Part shown: positions 10,090 through 20,604 of the stretch, piece by piece
Layout: every line of letters begins with the position of its first letter
How positions within the stretch are numbered: position 1 is the stretch's first letter
Position numbers and translations under genes: made by a program
The notes under the pieces: model-generated
Database searches by the model: none
Told to the model about the DNA's origin: nothing
The model's input: only the letters and a program-made list of their open reading frames with translations
Source of the DNA: Amorphophallus konjac
Lineage: Eukaryota; Streptophyta; Magnoliopsida; Alismatales; Araceae
Reading direction: 5' to 3'
Assembly: GCA_022559845.1 (NCBI GenBank)
Contig: CM040125.1
Location: forward strand, 285,310,200 to 285,374,199
Length of the DNA stretch: 64,000 bases

Positions 10090-13000
10090 TCAGGCCGGTC
10101 CCTCTCCCTGGCCGCCACTCTCACCCGCACCCTCATGCCTCCTCGCTGGCGGGGGCATCGCTGAGCTCACCTCCTCTCGGTATCGTCGGCGCCGCTCCTC
10201 CTCCTCGTTCCTCCGGCAATCGGAGGAGCCCGTAAAGTAACTCTTGTAGGAGCCGTGCATACCGTGTGTACCACTCGGGGTTCTACTGCTCTCGGATCTC
10301 CGGCTCATCCCCTCCACGATACCCTCCAGCTTCACCGCCTGAAGTTGGGCTTGCTCCGCCTCATCTCGAAAGCACTCCGCCTCAACTCAGAAGCGCTCCG
10401 CCTCACCTCGATAGTGCTCCGTCTCTGCAGCCCCAGCTCGGGCTCGCTCTAGCTCCACGCGAGGAGTGCTACCTTGATCACATCGGTCGGATGGCTGCGC
10501 TCCATCTCCTCCCGGAGACGGGCAACCTCATCCCGCGCTGCTGCACGGATCTGCTCCATCTCCTCCCGAAGCTGGGTCAGCTCGGTCACTTGCATATACA
10601 CACATCATGGTTAGCTAATTGCATTTCATAATCATAATCATTAAAGGAAGGCGTAGTGTACTTACCCTCTCTGCGAGAGCAGCCTCGGCCCGTGCGACCA
10701 TCCTCGCGAACTCCACCTTGCGCTCAGCACGATCTGCGGGTGTCTGGGAAGAGGAGGAAGGCGCGTCAGCTCCCCGATGCTGGGTCCCCTCGGCTCGTTG
10801 CATTTAGAGCTCCAGGTTTATCATAAGCATATCCATATAAGTCTAGGGTTTAGCGTTACTCACCAGGAGGTCCAGCGCCTGCCGAAGCTCGTTCCACTAC
10901 TGGACGGTCGAGTGTAGGAGCCCATGAAGCTCAGCGATCCACCCCTGGGGGTCGAGCTGCATATAGGAATCTAGTGTCAGTGCATCATAGTCATAAAGCA
11001 TAATAGGAAGTATAGGGTTAGGACCGTACCGGTCGTCGAGTGCCACGGAAGGCCTGGTCTCCGTAGCACCTGGCGTACACTGTGAGGTACGCCTCATCAC
11101 TCTCGGGGCGAGTGTGCACCACTCGTCCAAGCCCCATCCAATCACGGATCTGCTCAACCGCTCTGCTAGTCCAGTCGATCTCTGCCGCTAGTCCGCCCGC
11201 GTGCCGACCGACTCGCTCCTCCAGCTTCTCGGGCGCCGGGAACTCCAGCTCCGCCTGATGGACCCCGAGGGTCCTCATCACTAGTATGTAGTAGAGGGGC
11301 TCCACTACATTCATGTAGTGAAGCCGAATGTCATGTCCGGCGTAGGCAAGGGCCGCTGCCACCCAAGGCTGGCCCTCGTGCCCCTCGCTCTGGTATGGTG
11401 TCCACCGGACCTGTCGAGTAGGAAAGTCGCATTAGCATCATAAGCATATAAGTTGAATTTAATGTAAACTTTAAGTTTAGGTCTCACCGAGGCATAGGGC
11501 AGCGTGTCCAAGTCATCCTGGATCCCCCGGACCTATCGTCACAGGGACCCAGTCTCCCGTGGGGCAGTCCACCGTCTCGCGATGGGTAGCCGGTCTGGGT
11601 GTGTCTCCTCACCTCTCCCTAGCCCACGTAGGTGTACATAGGCCCACACCTGCATTGCATTTCATTAAATGTTAGCATACAGCATATAGAGTTCATATAA
11701 CAAATTGCATAATAATTTTAGGAGACGAGTCATACCTGGAGTAGTGGAGCGAAACCACCGAGCATCATCCGCCGGCTGCTCGAGCTCAGTGTGTCAAAGA
11801 GGAATGCGCGGACTGCCACTCCCCAAGCATAGTCCCCGGCGTGGTTCACGTAATCGAGCCGCGGCAAGAACCGACAGCTGATGACGTCGGCCCTGGTCAT
11901 GAACAGGAGTCGCTCGAATAGTAGCATCAAGAACCTCCTCAGGACCACGTCCGCCTCGGGTCTTGGCTCGACTACTACTCTCGGACGCGCCCAGTCCATG
12001 AGCCTCTGTAGGTACTGCTCTAGCACCTCCCCGGTCGCGATCCCCGCTCCTCAAAGTCCGAGGCTCTCCTGTAGCCTCGCTCTCGTTAGGGTCGTCGACT
12101 GCCGCTCTGGGTGCAGCAACTCCTACCCTAGCAGACTCTGGGCCAGCTCCCGGTAGTCGGGGTAGGTCCTCCCACTGACTGGTGTCCCAAGCACACACAA
12201 TCCGGTGATGTGTGCGACGTCCTCTAACATGAGGACCATATGGCCCCACGGGAAAAGGAACGTCTGGCTCACCAGATCCCAGCGAACGTGCAGAGCATAG
12301 AGGAGTGGCGTGTCCAGCCGAGTCACCTCTTCGCTCAGGAACTCGCCGAAGCCCATCGTCGCGAGCCTCTCCCGCTGAAAGTCCGGCTGTGCGAGGTACA
12401 CTGCTCGGACCTGAAGCCAGGAGATTAGAGTCCTACGCTTTCCATGCATACATTTAAAATAATTGCATTAGTCATACGTTTCATGACAAATCATGCATTT
12501 CATTAAACAAATAAATGAAAGGGAAAAAGAAAGAAAAATGTAGTCCGATATAACAACGGTCACCTCTGGGCCGTTTACATCCTTCAACAGTTGGCTTCCA
12601 ACTATCCCATTGTCTCAATAGACCCTTTCAGAGGTCCACGGCCATCCGTGGACCATTCTGCCTGCTGGATGGCCCAGTGCGGACCGTGCCATTTTCTTGT
12701 GTCTACCCTTGAAGCGGCTCTTTCCTGGCCGTTTAATAAGCCCACGGTCCCCATCTGACCATATCGCTTCCCTCTCAAGCCCATGATCATTTGACTTGCA
12801 CGGTCATTCCTTCAACCGTGTGGATAATGGCAGTCTGTTAGAGACCGTTCTAATCCCAACAGTTCAAATTATGAACGGACCAAAGTGGGCCACCCTACAT
12901 CTCCACGGTCTTCCCCAGACCATGCTAAATCTCTCACCCTCGTCTGTTCACATTCCCTTGGAACGGCCACCCATGGGCCGTGCTATCTTTGAACGGTTCT

Positions 13001-13467
13001 ATATGAACCATGTGGTTGAGTGAGCGATTCCTCTTGAACCATTTTCCCATCACCGTGTCCAACAGTGTTCACCTCCCATCCCACCGGCGGTGAAGGCCCT
13101 TGTGGGCTCCCAACCGGCCCTAGAGGGGTCGTATGCCCCCTTTAGCCCTCCTAATCTAGCATGCATGCCTAAGAAGAGAAATGGGGGAATTGGGGGAACC
13201 CACCTCGGACGGGCGTGGCTCCTTGGCCGGCTTCGCCACCGGCGCCGCTGCTTCCTCCGGTGCCGGACCTTCTTCCTCCACCACCACAAGCTCTCCAGTG
13301 ACGATCGCCAGTGCCTCCTCGGCCACGGGCGTCGGCGCTACCTCCTCTGCCGGCGAGTTTGACGATAGTAGCGCCTCCTCCATGGTGGTCACCGACGGTG
13401 GTACGGGGGCGCCTTCTCTGACCATTCGACGGGCTAAGCGCTGCAATGACTGTTTCTTGAACCGCAT
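10090..13467 (-). pseudogene. Antisense seven-exon plant-mobile-domain gene of Tat
   Basis: On the minus strand I see exons 13,467-13,204, about 12,449-11,736, 11,649-11,488, 11,410-11,030, 10,956-10,864, 10,803-10,666 and 10,589-10,090. Most boundaries have good GT and AG sites (for example GCCTCG/GTGAGA, CTCGACAG/GTCCGG), and every intron that I can place is phase 0. Exon 2 carries PMD motifs TPLLYALHVRWDLVSQTF and MVLMLEDVAHITGL. The carboxy end is a Glu/Arg/Ala-rich coiled coil. Total length is about 750 codons. Damage: stops in exons 2, 3, 5 and 7, one frameshift near 10,455, and two acceptors that read AA instead of AG (before 10,803 and 10,589). PMD proteins occur in plant transposons and in MAIN-like host proteins; antisense extra ORFs are known in Tat elements. 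Its function here is unknown. Confidence 0.75.
12555..13050. repeat. Palindrome cluster 3, within intron 1 of the PMD gene
   Basis: About a dozen imperfect palindromes of the CGGTC/GACCG type, such as AACGGTCACCTCTGGGCCGT at 12,554-12,573 and ACGGCCATCCGTGGACC near 12,638. The cluster fills the largest intron of the antisense gene and does not enter its exons. Confidence 0.7.
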
Positions 13468-13609
13468 AGAAGATGAGGGAGAGGAGAATGTGGGAGAGTG
13501 GGGGTTGGAATGGGGGAGTGGCCTCCGCCGGTTATGGGAGAGAGGGAGTGAGGGGGTGAGGAAGAAGACGATGAAGGGTCGGTTTATTTTTTTGAAACCG
13601 ATGATTGAA

Positions 13610-13765
13610 AAGCTGTCTATCGATAGACCATTTATGTGTTGGGCGGTCTCGCAGTTTACCGTGTATTCATTATGATCGTAATTCAAATTCTCACGGATTA
13701 GGCGTTTCTTTCTGGACCGTGTAGAATATTTGGCGGTCTGAACTAGACCGTGTATATGCTGAAGT
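13610..13765. repeat. Palindrome cluster 4, upstream of the PMD gene
   Basis: Four copies: CTGTCTATCGATAGACCAT near 13,612, GGCGGTCTCGCAGTTTACCGTG near 13,640 (arms only partly paired), a half-site near 13,710 and GGCGGTCTGAACTAGACCGT near 13,732. They lie 150-300 bases upstream of the antisense ATG at 13,467. Confidence 0.7.
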
Positions 13766-14743
13766 ATTGAATGGCTTTTTGGGTTTTATCTTCGATGCAT
13801 TGCCTGCTTAAGTTAATGAATCCTTGGCTCAATTGACTTATTTCATGATATATCAATTGCATAACCTTGTTCGTGATTCTTTTGCAGTATCGCCTCATTT
13901 TCGTTATCGGACAGGTAAGTCAGGTAAGTATCTCGTACCCTATATCCCTGAATGCATTATTATATGGTATTATGTTCTATTATCTCGAGAACCAACTAAT
14001 CATTCACGTGTTCCAGGATCTAACGTTCCCCTATAACAAAAATGATGATGATCTAGGTGCACGTGTTTAATCATCGGATAGGCCGTTAGGTTGGGAAAAT
14101 TGGGGGACGACGGTTCTATCTTGCACGCTGTGGTTGGAGATATTGTCTTGACCTTGATTGTTCCAGTCTAGCAATACTATTCTCGAGTATTTCTTATTTT
14201 ATGGCTTTCTTTGTATTTATTTTAATGATTTCCTTTATTTTAGCCCAGCATGCATCATACGCATCTTTTGAGAATTCATGACCCATGGCTTATCTGAAAA
14301 TGTCTTGGTAGTGATGGATGATTGTGCGTTCAGTGTTTGAGTAAGAGGATCAATTCCACTCAGAGTCGGAAGGTTCTCTCTGCTCTATTCACCTGGTTTG
14401 GTTGGCTAGGAGTCCCTGTCTGGAGTTTTAGTCTACCCCTTTACATTTTACTGCCTATTTTGATTCCCTCATTGGTTGTGGATTGTGTCCCCTGATGAGG
14501 TTCCCTACTTTTTATCCAGTTTTATCTTGTTAGTTTCTCCAAACTAGCGCCATTTTAGTCCAATTGTTCCTTGTGTTTTGTTCGGAGTTTCCCAAAAAAT
14601 TCCTATCACTCACTGGTGAGAAAACGGGTGTCGTTTTACCTTAACGCCCGCTTTTCAGTCCGCTCCACTTCATTTCCGCTTCATCTCCATGTTCCATTTC
14701 GCTTTCGCTTCACCTCCACTCGCTCCCCTGCAAAGAGGACGTT
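13766..14743 (+). other. Tat tail before the polypurine tract, no gene seen
   Basis: AT-rich to neutral sequence with short chance open frames. I see no domain, tandem repeat or palindrome cluster here. Confidence 0.5.
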
Positions 14744-14756
14744 AAGGAGGGGCATC
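14744..14756 (+). promoter_or_regulatory. Polypurine tract of the Tat element
   Basis: AAGGAGGGGCATC directly precedes the LTR start TGTTGACACCC. It would prime plus-strand DNA synthesis. The combination of this tract and this LTR start is typical for Tat elements. Confidence 0.8.
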
Positions 14757-14994
14757 TGTTGACACCCATTTTTTTCCTATGAGTTGAGTCATTCTTCTTA
14801 CCTTTCTTTTTGATGCCTCGAGTTGCCATTACTCATTGGGCTATTTTTAGGCATGTTTTTGGGCTTATTTTGTGGTTACTTCCTCCCTAGCTAAGTTTTC
14901 TCTCGAATTCAGGCTTAATTGGCCTTGATTTCATTTGATCTTTAGGGTAAGTAAGATTATTTATCCCATTTTTATTAATTTACACCGCCCGGCA

Positions 14995-15595
14995 TAAAAG
15001 CGGTCTAGCGGTAGACCGTTTGTCAGATTGAGCGGTCCTTTTAAGACCATTTAGTGAACTAGTGTCAACGTTACTCCTCGCTAGCGTTGACCTCACTTGT
15101 TTTGGTGTCGACCTTCACATCATTAAGCGGTCTAGCGATAGACCGTTCAATGAAGGGACGGTACATTGATAGACCGTTTGTGACTCGGTCTTTCGATAAA
15201 TAAACATTTATCCTTCTATATTCATTTTCCACCGACACTGTTATGGACGGTCTCGTCTTAGACCGTTTATAATGGTTGGGCGGGTCATCATTGGACCGTT
15301 TAGTGGCTAGAGTCCTAAACTGGTTGATTTTTTAGATAATTGTCTATTTATCCCGTGTTTATTGATTTATCACCGACATCTAGTACGCGGTCTATCATTG
15401 GGCCGTGTAGATTTTGGAGCAGTCAATAGCTGGACCGTTTATATCCTGAGCGTCCTACGCCGTATCATTCGGTCAGTTCTCCGGGAGAAATGGTTTGTTT
15501 ATCTTATTTTTCATTTACCACCGACACATATAGGCGGTCTAGAATTAGACCGTTTATATGGTTGGGTGGCCCATCGATAGACCGTGTATACCGCC
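14995..15595. repeat. Palindrome cluster 5, U3 of the Tat LTR
   Basis: About a dozen copies in 600 bases, for example GCGGTCTAGCGGTAGACCGT at 15,000-15,019, GCGGTCTAGCGATAGACCGT at 15,127-15,146 and GCGGTCTAGAATTAGACCGT at 15,533-15,552. Arms are 8 bp and loops 4 bases in the best ones. They are spaced irregularly (about 30-90 bases) and are mostly followed by TTTATAT or TTTGT. Confidence 0.85.
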
Positions 15596-15800
15596 GAGAT
15601 CCTTGGGTTGGTTTGTTTTTCTCTCTCCATCCGTGGTTGGAGGAGCTACTTTGTCCTTGGTTTTCTCCGCGGATTCTCAACCAAATTCGATGCCGTTTGA
15701 TCCTAGCGAAAGTTGGGAGTATTATCTTTGATTTATCCTTCGGAATCTCGGGCTAATTATCGTTGGAAAATCCTCAAATTCGAGTGGACTTTCAGGGGTC

Positions 15801-15808
15801 TATAAATA
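15801..15808 (+). promoter_or_regulatory. TATA box of the Tat LTR
   Basis: TATAAATA in the context GGGGTCTATAAATAGTACCC. It would set the start of the element transcript around 15,835, downstream of the U3 palindromes. Confidence 0.65.
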
Positions 15809-16329
15809 GTACCCTTAGTCCAAGCTTGAAAAGGGGGGAGATCTTGCGTTCGCGATGAAGTGCTGCCGAATTCTTGAGCGAACCACAGTCAGGGAGGAAG
15901 GCTCTCTACATCCATTTGAGCCTCCGGTTCAGAGAGTAGTGTTTATTTTATGTTTTGGTCTAAGTGTCTAAGTCATTCTTCCATCCATTGGATGCTCTTT
16001 TTCATTCCCTTTTCATCCACGTTTTTCACTATCATCTTCATTCTAATACCCCTCCTATTGCTTTTCACGCCCCATAGGTGTTAAAAATCCAACCCCCAGG
16101 TATTCCCCATTCCATTTGTGATGTTACTCCTTCACATTCTTCTATAGTTATTGCACATTCCAGGGCTAATTTGGGTTGCATTTTCTTGTCATTTGCTTTG
16201 TTTTGCAGGTCGAAAGAAACTAAGCATGAGGCCCATCCCCCCTGGCCGGCCGGAAGGGGTGGAGGAAGACATTCCACATCTTGGGGTCGGGATGGTTTGT
16301 GCGGCCTACATTCGTCCGCTTGAAGATGT

Positions 16330-16490
16330 GCGCGGTCTTTAAAGAACCGTTCATCTCCATCCGACGGACTGTCACAGACCGTGTGAGTACCAGCCCGTTC
16401 TTCGTCCCGCATTCTTCTACAGCGCTGTAAGCGGCCTATCGATCGGCCGTGTACAATCTCGGGCGGTCTTCTGTAGGTCGTGTTCCTCCT
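16330..16490. repeat. Palindrome cluster 6, R-U5 of the Tat LTR
   Basis: Four copies, including GCGGTCTTTAAAGAACCGT near 16,332 and GCGGCCTATCGATCGGCCGT at about 16,431-16,450. The second has two compensating changes in its arms (GGTC/GACC to GGCC/GGCC), so pairing is kept. Confidence 0.75.
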
Positions 16491-16659
16491 GACAATGCTG
16501 TACATTGGCGAGTGCCTCACTTTCTCTCATTTCCAAGGTACGTAGTGCTGTTACTTTGCATTTCGTGTCTTGGTGGCAATCACATTCCATTTTGCCAGTC
16601 CTTCATACACGCATCCACTCTTTTTCTTCTTAGCTCCCTTTAGCATTTTGTTTCACACT

Positions 16660-16968
16660 TTTGTTCAAGGGAGGATAAACTTGTCAATAATACCCAGTGA
16701 GCCCTTTGATCCGTCTCCACCCTTTGTGAGCGACACCACCCTAGAGTGTCCACCTCCAGCCTTGTTACCTCAGCAGCGAGAGCAGATAGAATGTATACTA
16801 GATGAGCAGGTAACGACTACTCGAGGCGGAGTGTACCAGTGCTATTTGGTGCATTGGAGGGGACGGCCCGCGTCCGATGGCACGTGGATCACCCGGGTGG
16901 AGCTACAGAGGATAGATCCTGATATGTTGGAGCAATATCAGAGTGACCCTGACATGGGTCGAGTGTAA
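16660..16968 (+). pseudogene. Integrase C-terminus with chromodomain (chromovirus B)
   Basis: Frame 1 runs to the TAA at 16,966. It reads a proline-rich linker and then a chromodomain: ECILDEQVTTTRGG, YLVHWRGRP and GTWITRVELQRIDPDMLEQY. A chromodomain at the end of integrase directs chromovirus integration towards modified chromatin. The upstream part is missing: it is cut by the Tat insertion, whose LTR ends just before. Only 16 bases separate the stop from a likely LTR start at 16,985, which fits the 3' end of a chromovirus pol gene. Tat elements lack this domain, so it is a separate older element. Confidence 0.75.
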
Positions 16969-16984
16969 TATTGGCTAAACTTCA

Positions 16985-17254
16985 TGTAGGGGACCAATTT
17001 TCAAAATGGGCCTCAAGAACTTTAGAAGCCCAATTGGGCCTTCCCTCCGTTGTGGGCCTCCCTTCATAGAGGGCCCAATATGATGGTCCATGGTCAAGGA
17101 TGGAATATTGACCATGGGTTGCCATTGCTGACCAAGGAGGGGGCCTCCCCCTTGTTTGTCCCCATGTGGGGAATTGTTTAGTCTTTTTATTCTCCCTTCC
17201 CCTTTATGCCCCTTTGACCAAGGGCATTAGAGGTCATTTGTCCTAAGCCTAGGG
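16985..17254 (+). repeat. LTR of chromovirus B, first part
   Basis: It begins TGTAGGGGACC, similar to the start TGATGGGGACA of the LTR at 59,661. It follows the chromodomain stop closely and is interrupted by the minus-strand solo LTR after the target site TAGGG (17,250-17,254). I see no clear polypurine tract, so the start is tentative. Confidence 0.5.
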
Positions 17255-17328
17255 TATCACGCCCCGAGTGCAGAAGATACCATGGTCGTGGCCAGCTTAT
17301 ATAGAACCATTCAATCAGAGCAGTAAAG

Positions 17329-17332
<4 letters not shown>

Positions 17333-17368
<36 letters not shown>
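17333..17368. repeat. (AT)n microsatellite, 36 bp
   Basis: Eighteen AT units inside the solo LTR. Confidence 0.95.
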
Positions 17369-17371
<3 letters not shown>

Positions 17372-18574
17372 ACAAATAACAGATTGCGCAATATACTAAA
17401 TTTCTAAATTGTACCAAATGTCCAAGATGATGATTATCCAATTAATCCATTAACGATAACTCTAGTCCATGACATCCATTATTCAATCCATCTACTAGGC
17501 TACAAGCAAGTTTCATTCAACTCGACCCATCATAGCTAGAAATACAAGGAAAGACTCAAGACACTTAGGATACAATTAGCTGGCAGTATACGACCGATGA
17601 CTCTAGCACTCTTCACTCGGTCTCATTCTCATCTGGATGGTGGTCGCTATTCAAATCTCTTGAAAAATGTTAGAATAAACTGAACGAGTGAATTGCTCAG
17701 TAGGAATTACATCTCAAGTTCTAACAATCTTTAAGTAAATTACATGTTCAATGCAGGTAAAATGATGCATGATAGACGAACAAGATATCAAGAATTGTAT
17801 AAAAAGGATATCGCATGAATTCAAGGTATCAAAAAAATGTACCATTGAGTTACTAGCAAGTAAATGCATAAGGCTTTCCAAGAAAGTAAGCAAGTATTTG
17901 CACAAGTTTTTTTTCCAAGAAAGTAAGCAAGTAACAACAAGCACAGGTAATATCAAGTACGTGTAATTGAATTGGCTATTTCATTCAAGCAAGTACTTTT
18001 GCCCTTCCGTGGGCCACAAGTCAAGTCAAGTCAAACACGTCGTGTCACAAGAGAGTGAGTGGGATGTCTAAAGTCTAGAAAGCAAGTACTCCGGTGCAAT
18101 ACTTAAACACCATGATCAACCAACTCCCATGGTCACAAGTACTTTTGGGTGCTTCTCCCAGGACCAGACTGGGCCCTATACGCACAGTATTGGTCATGTT
18201 TGTTTGACATCCACTCTCATTTTATAGCCAATATAAAATTTCGAGAAATTTATACATTGTAGGAACATGAGGTAGATTTTCAGGAATGGAGTTCAAAGAC
18301 ATATCACATGTAAATGGTGAATTATGACTAAGCTACTTAAAATGCATGACACATAGGAAAGTCTGGTGAAATTTGGCTCCCTTATCTGTGGGGTTTAAAT
18401 ATGTAAGGTCCATTATGTGGACAAAATAGAAGTTTTCAAAAATCTGAACTTTAGGAAGATGACATGGCATTCAAGGAGGAATTAAGGGTTAAGGACTACA
18501 TATTTTTAACAGGGAAGGCCAAGGATCATACGGTAAAGGCTGGACATAAGGCCAGAAAATCCTAGATTGCAGGG

Positions 18575-20260
18575 AAATGGCACCCTGCAGGGTGTCTCTA
18601 TTAAGAAAATGGCACCCTTGCAGAAGTGCGCCCTATCTTTAGTCTCTCTCCTTTTTTTTCATAGGTAAATAGGGCCCTGGTCCAGGGTGCCCTAATGAAA
18701 TGGCACCCTGGTCAGAGGCGCCATATCCCTATTTCTTTTTTTTGAAAATGGTTTACTCAGTGTCATGTAATGGGTTCTAGAAATCAATTTTTTACAAATG
18801 CCTTTCAGAACTAAGTTTCCAGGAGTCTTTAGTAATGGCTTTTAGGGTTTTCAGAAACGGTTTTCCAAGTTGCAGAATTGGGTTTACAAAGTTCTCTGTC
18901 ATGGTCTTTTCTAGGTTTTTTAGAAATGGATTCACGAGGTTTCTCAGTAATGGGAACTTCCAGGTTTTCAGTAGTGAGTTCACATACATGATTCAGGGGT
19001 TTCGTCTCAGAAATGGGTTCGTAGAGCTCTTGATCATAGGGAAATGGCGCCCCTTAGGGTGGCTTTGTTTTAGAATAGGGCACCCTCTTAGAGGGGCGGC
19101 CAATCTGGTTTTCTCTCTTTTTTTAAAGAAATGGCGCCCCCTGAGGGGTCTCCATTCATGAAATGGCATCCTAGCCTGGGGCGCCGTTTACTGTGGTTGA
19201 TTTCGAGATACAAAATACTATTCACCATATCAAAGGTTCAGGAAATCAGGATCTATGGACATGGATAGACAGAGAAAAATAGCAGGATTGTAAGATCATG
19301 CTCATGCAAAAATTTTTAGGTTTAATTTCATAGATACTGATTTTTAAACATAGATCAATTTACAGGAATTGAAAATGACGACTGCCTGCAAAGTGGCCTT
19401 TCAAGAAATGGCGCCCATGTCATGGGCGCCCTTCAAGAAATGGAGGTAGCCCCTTGGGCGCCATTTTCAACAGATCAGGTTATACACAATATGATTAGTC
19501 TGCTTCAGGTGGGTACTTGGCGGAGGTGAGATCACAGATCTACTCACACAAGAGTTATTGTTCCAGATAGGCATAGCCTAACTTTCTCACTAAGCCTTTT
19601 AATATACCCCTGATTGAGATGACCAAATTGCAGACGTGGAAGATTAAACTAGCATGCATGTTATCCTATATTAACTACGAGTTAGGCTAGATCTTGAGAA
19701 CACCTACCTTTTGACGTGAATATCGAGATACGTAGGGGAAAGAATAAGAAAACCAGCCTTCACGTTCCTTTCTACAACGCTTCAGCAGCAGAGATTCTCT
19801 TCTACTGAGTAGCAGAATGACGACATTCTCTATCTCACATTAGATGGGAAATAATTGTAGGAAAAGAAAGAAACATAAGGGTCCATTGTCAGGGAAAAAG
19901 AAGCAATTAATGTTTCAATCCGTTGTCGGGTAAAAGTGTATGTTGCCAGTGAAAACTTCTTATTCTTGTGTCAACCCCCTTCTAGAAGAATAGCAGGAGC
20001 TGGATGACAGGCTATCCCTGAGGGAAATGGTGCCCTTGTGAGGGGTCTCTGTTTAGGTGAATAGTGCCCATCCATGTGGGCGCTATATCTTCTGGCCCTT
20101 ATTATTATTATTATTATTTGAAAAGGTAATGTAAATGGCACCTTGATCAGGGGCGCCCTTCAGTGAATAGTGCCCCGGTCAGAGGCGCTGTTTAGCTTTG
20201 GCTTTTAAGCACCATATTGGTTGGTTGATATTAAAGAGACGATGAGTGTTTAAGTCTTTA

Positions 20261-20332
<72 letters not shown>

Positions 20333-20425
20333 TGGTTGGTGGGGTCTTTAAAAGAGATACATATATTTATGAAGGGGATTAGCGCCCTTGCACATGGGTC
20401 CTGTTCAGGTAATTGGCGCCCTGAT
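18575..20425. repeat. Array of GGCGCC-type palindromes in the solo LTR
   Basis: At least eight modules of the form AAATGGCGCCC ... GGGCGCCATTT, with partly eroded arms, for example AAATGGCGCCCATGTCATGG followed by GCGCCC (19,407-19,432) and AATGGCACCCTGGTCAGAGG then CGCC (about 18,698-18,722). Others are near 18,583, 19,040, 19,127, 20,027, 20,136 and 20,378. Spacing is irregular. They sit in the U3 side of the LTR. Confidence 0.75.
20265..20329. repeat. (TA)n microsatellite, 65 bp
   Basis: About 32 TA units inside the solo LTR; it explains the Tyr-Ile-repeat open frame here. Confidence 0.95.
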
Positions 20426-20604
20426 TGTGTTGGAAAGGTGAAAACCCCCGTACGAGGTGTTTATATGATGAACTTTAATTTTTGTATATTTATATAGGGG
20501 CCCTAGTAAGGTTTATTTGTTTTTATTTAGCCTTCAATTAGGATTATTTATTTAGGAAAAAGCTTAAATTCCTCTATTATTTTTATTCAGGGTGCTACAT
20601 AGGG

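Larger units (their letters stand above)
994..16660 (+). mobile_element. Tat-lineage Ty3/gypsy retrotransposon, 5'-truncated in window
   Basis: The element runs from protease coding sequence through RT, RNase H, a second RNase H and integrase (to about 6,283), then a long tail with two antisense genes, a polypurine tract and a 3' LTR from 14,757. The second (archaeal-like) RNase H before integrase is the mark of the Tat lineage (Ogre, Retand and relatives). Gag and the 5' LTR are not in the window; the left side is interrupted by the Tekay LTR at 993. The exact right end is uncertain: it lies between the last palindrome (about 16,490) and the chromodomain coding sequence that starts near 16,660. 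Confidence 0.85.
14757..16660 (+). repeat. 3' LTR of the Tat element
   Basis: It starts with TGTTGACACCC after the polypurine tract. U3 holds a dense palindrome cluster (14,995-15,595), a TATA box is at 15,801-15,808, and R-U5 follows with four more palindromes (16,330-16,490). The downstream border is set by the chromodomain coding sequence of another element, beginning near 16,660. The last base is not certain because the partner LTR is outside the window. Confidence 0.75.
17255..20599 (-). mobile_element. Solo Tekay-type LTR, 3.35 kb
   Basis: On the minus strand it begins TGTAGCACCCTGAAT (from 20,599) and ends CTCGGGGCGTGATA (at 17,255). Both sides carry the 5-bp duplication TAGGG (17,250-17,254 and 20,600-20,604). 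No internal coding region lies between the ends, so this is a solo LTR left by recombination between two LTRs. Its end is TA rather than the usual CA. It holds two AT microsatellites and an array of GGCGCC palindromes. Part of it matches the LTR at 1-993 in reverse orientation. Confidence 0.88.

Noticed and set aside
13181..13675. Plus-strand 164-codon open frame
   Set aside because: It is the shadow of exon 1 of the antisense PMD gene; the minus strand has the splice donor and the related reading.
7545..16490. CRISPR-like array of palindromic repeats
   Set aside because: Spacing is irregular, repeats are degenerate, there are no uniform spacers or cas genes, and the DNA is eukaryotic.
16660..16968. 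Chromodomain as part of the Tat element
   Set aside because: Tat integrases lack a chromodomain, and this one follows the Tat 3' LTR and precedes a different LTR.
20246..20497. 83-codon open frame with Tyr-Ile run
   Set aside because: Product of the (TA)n microsatellite.
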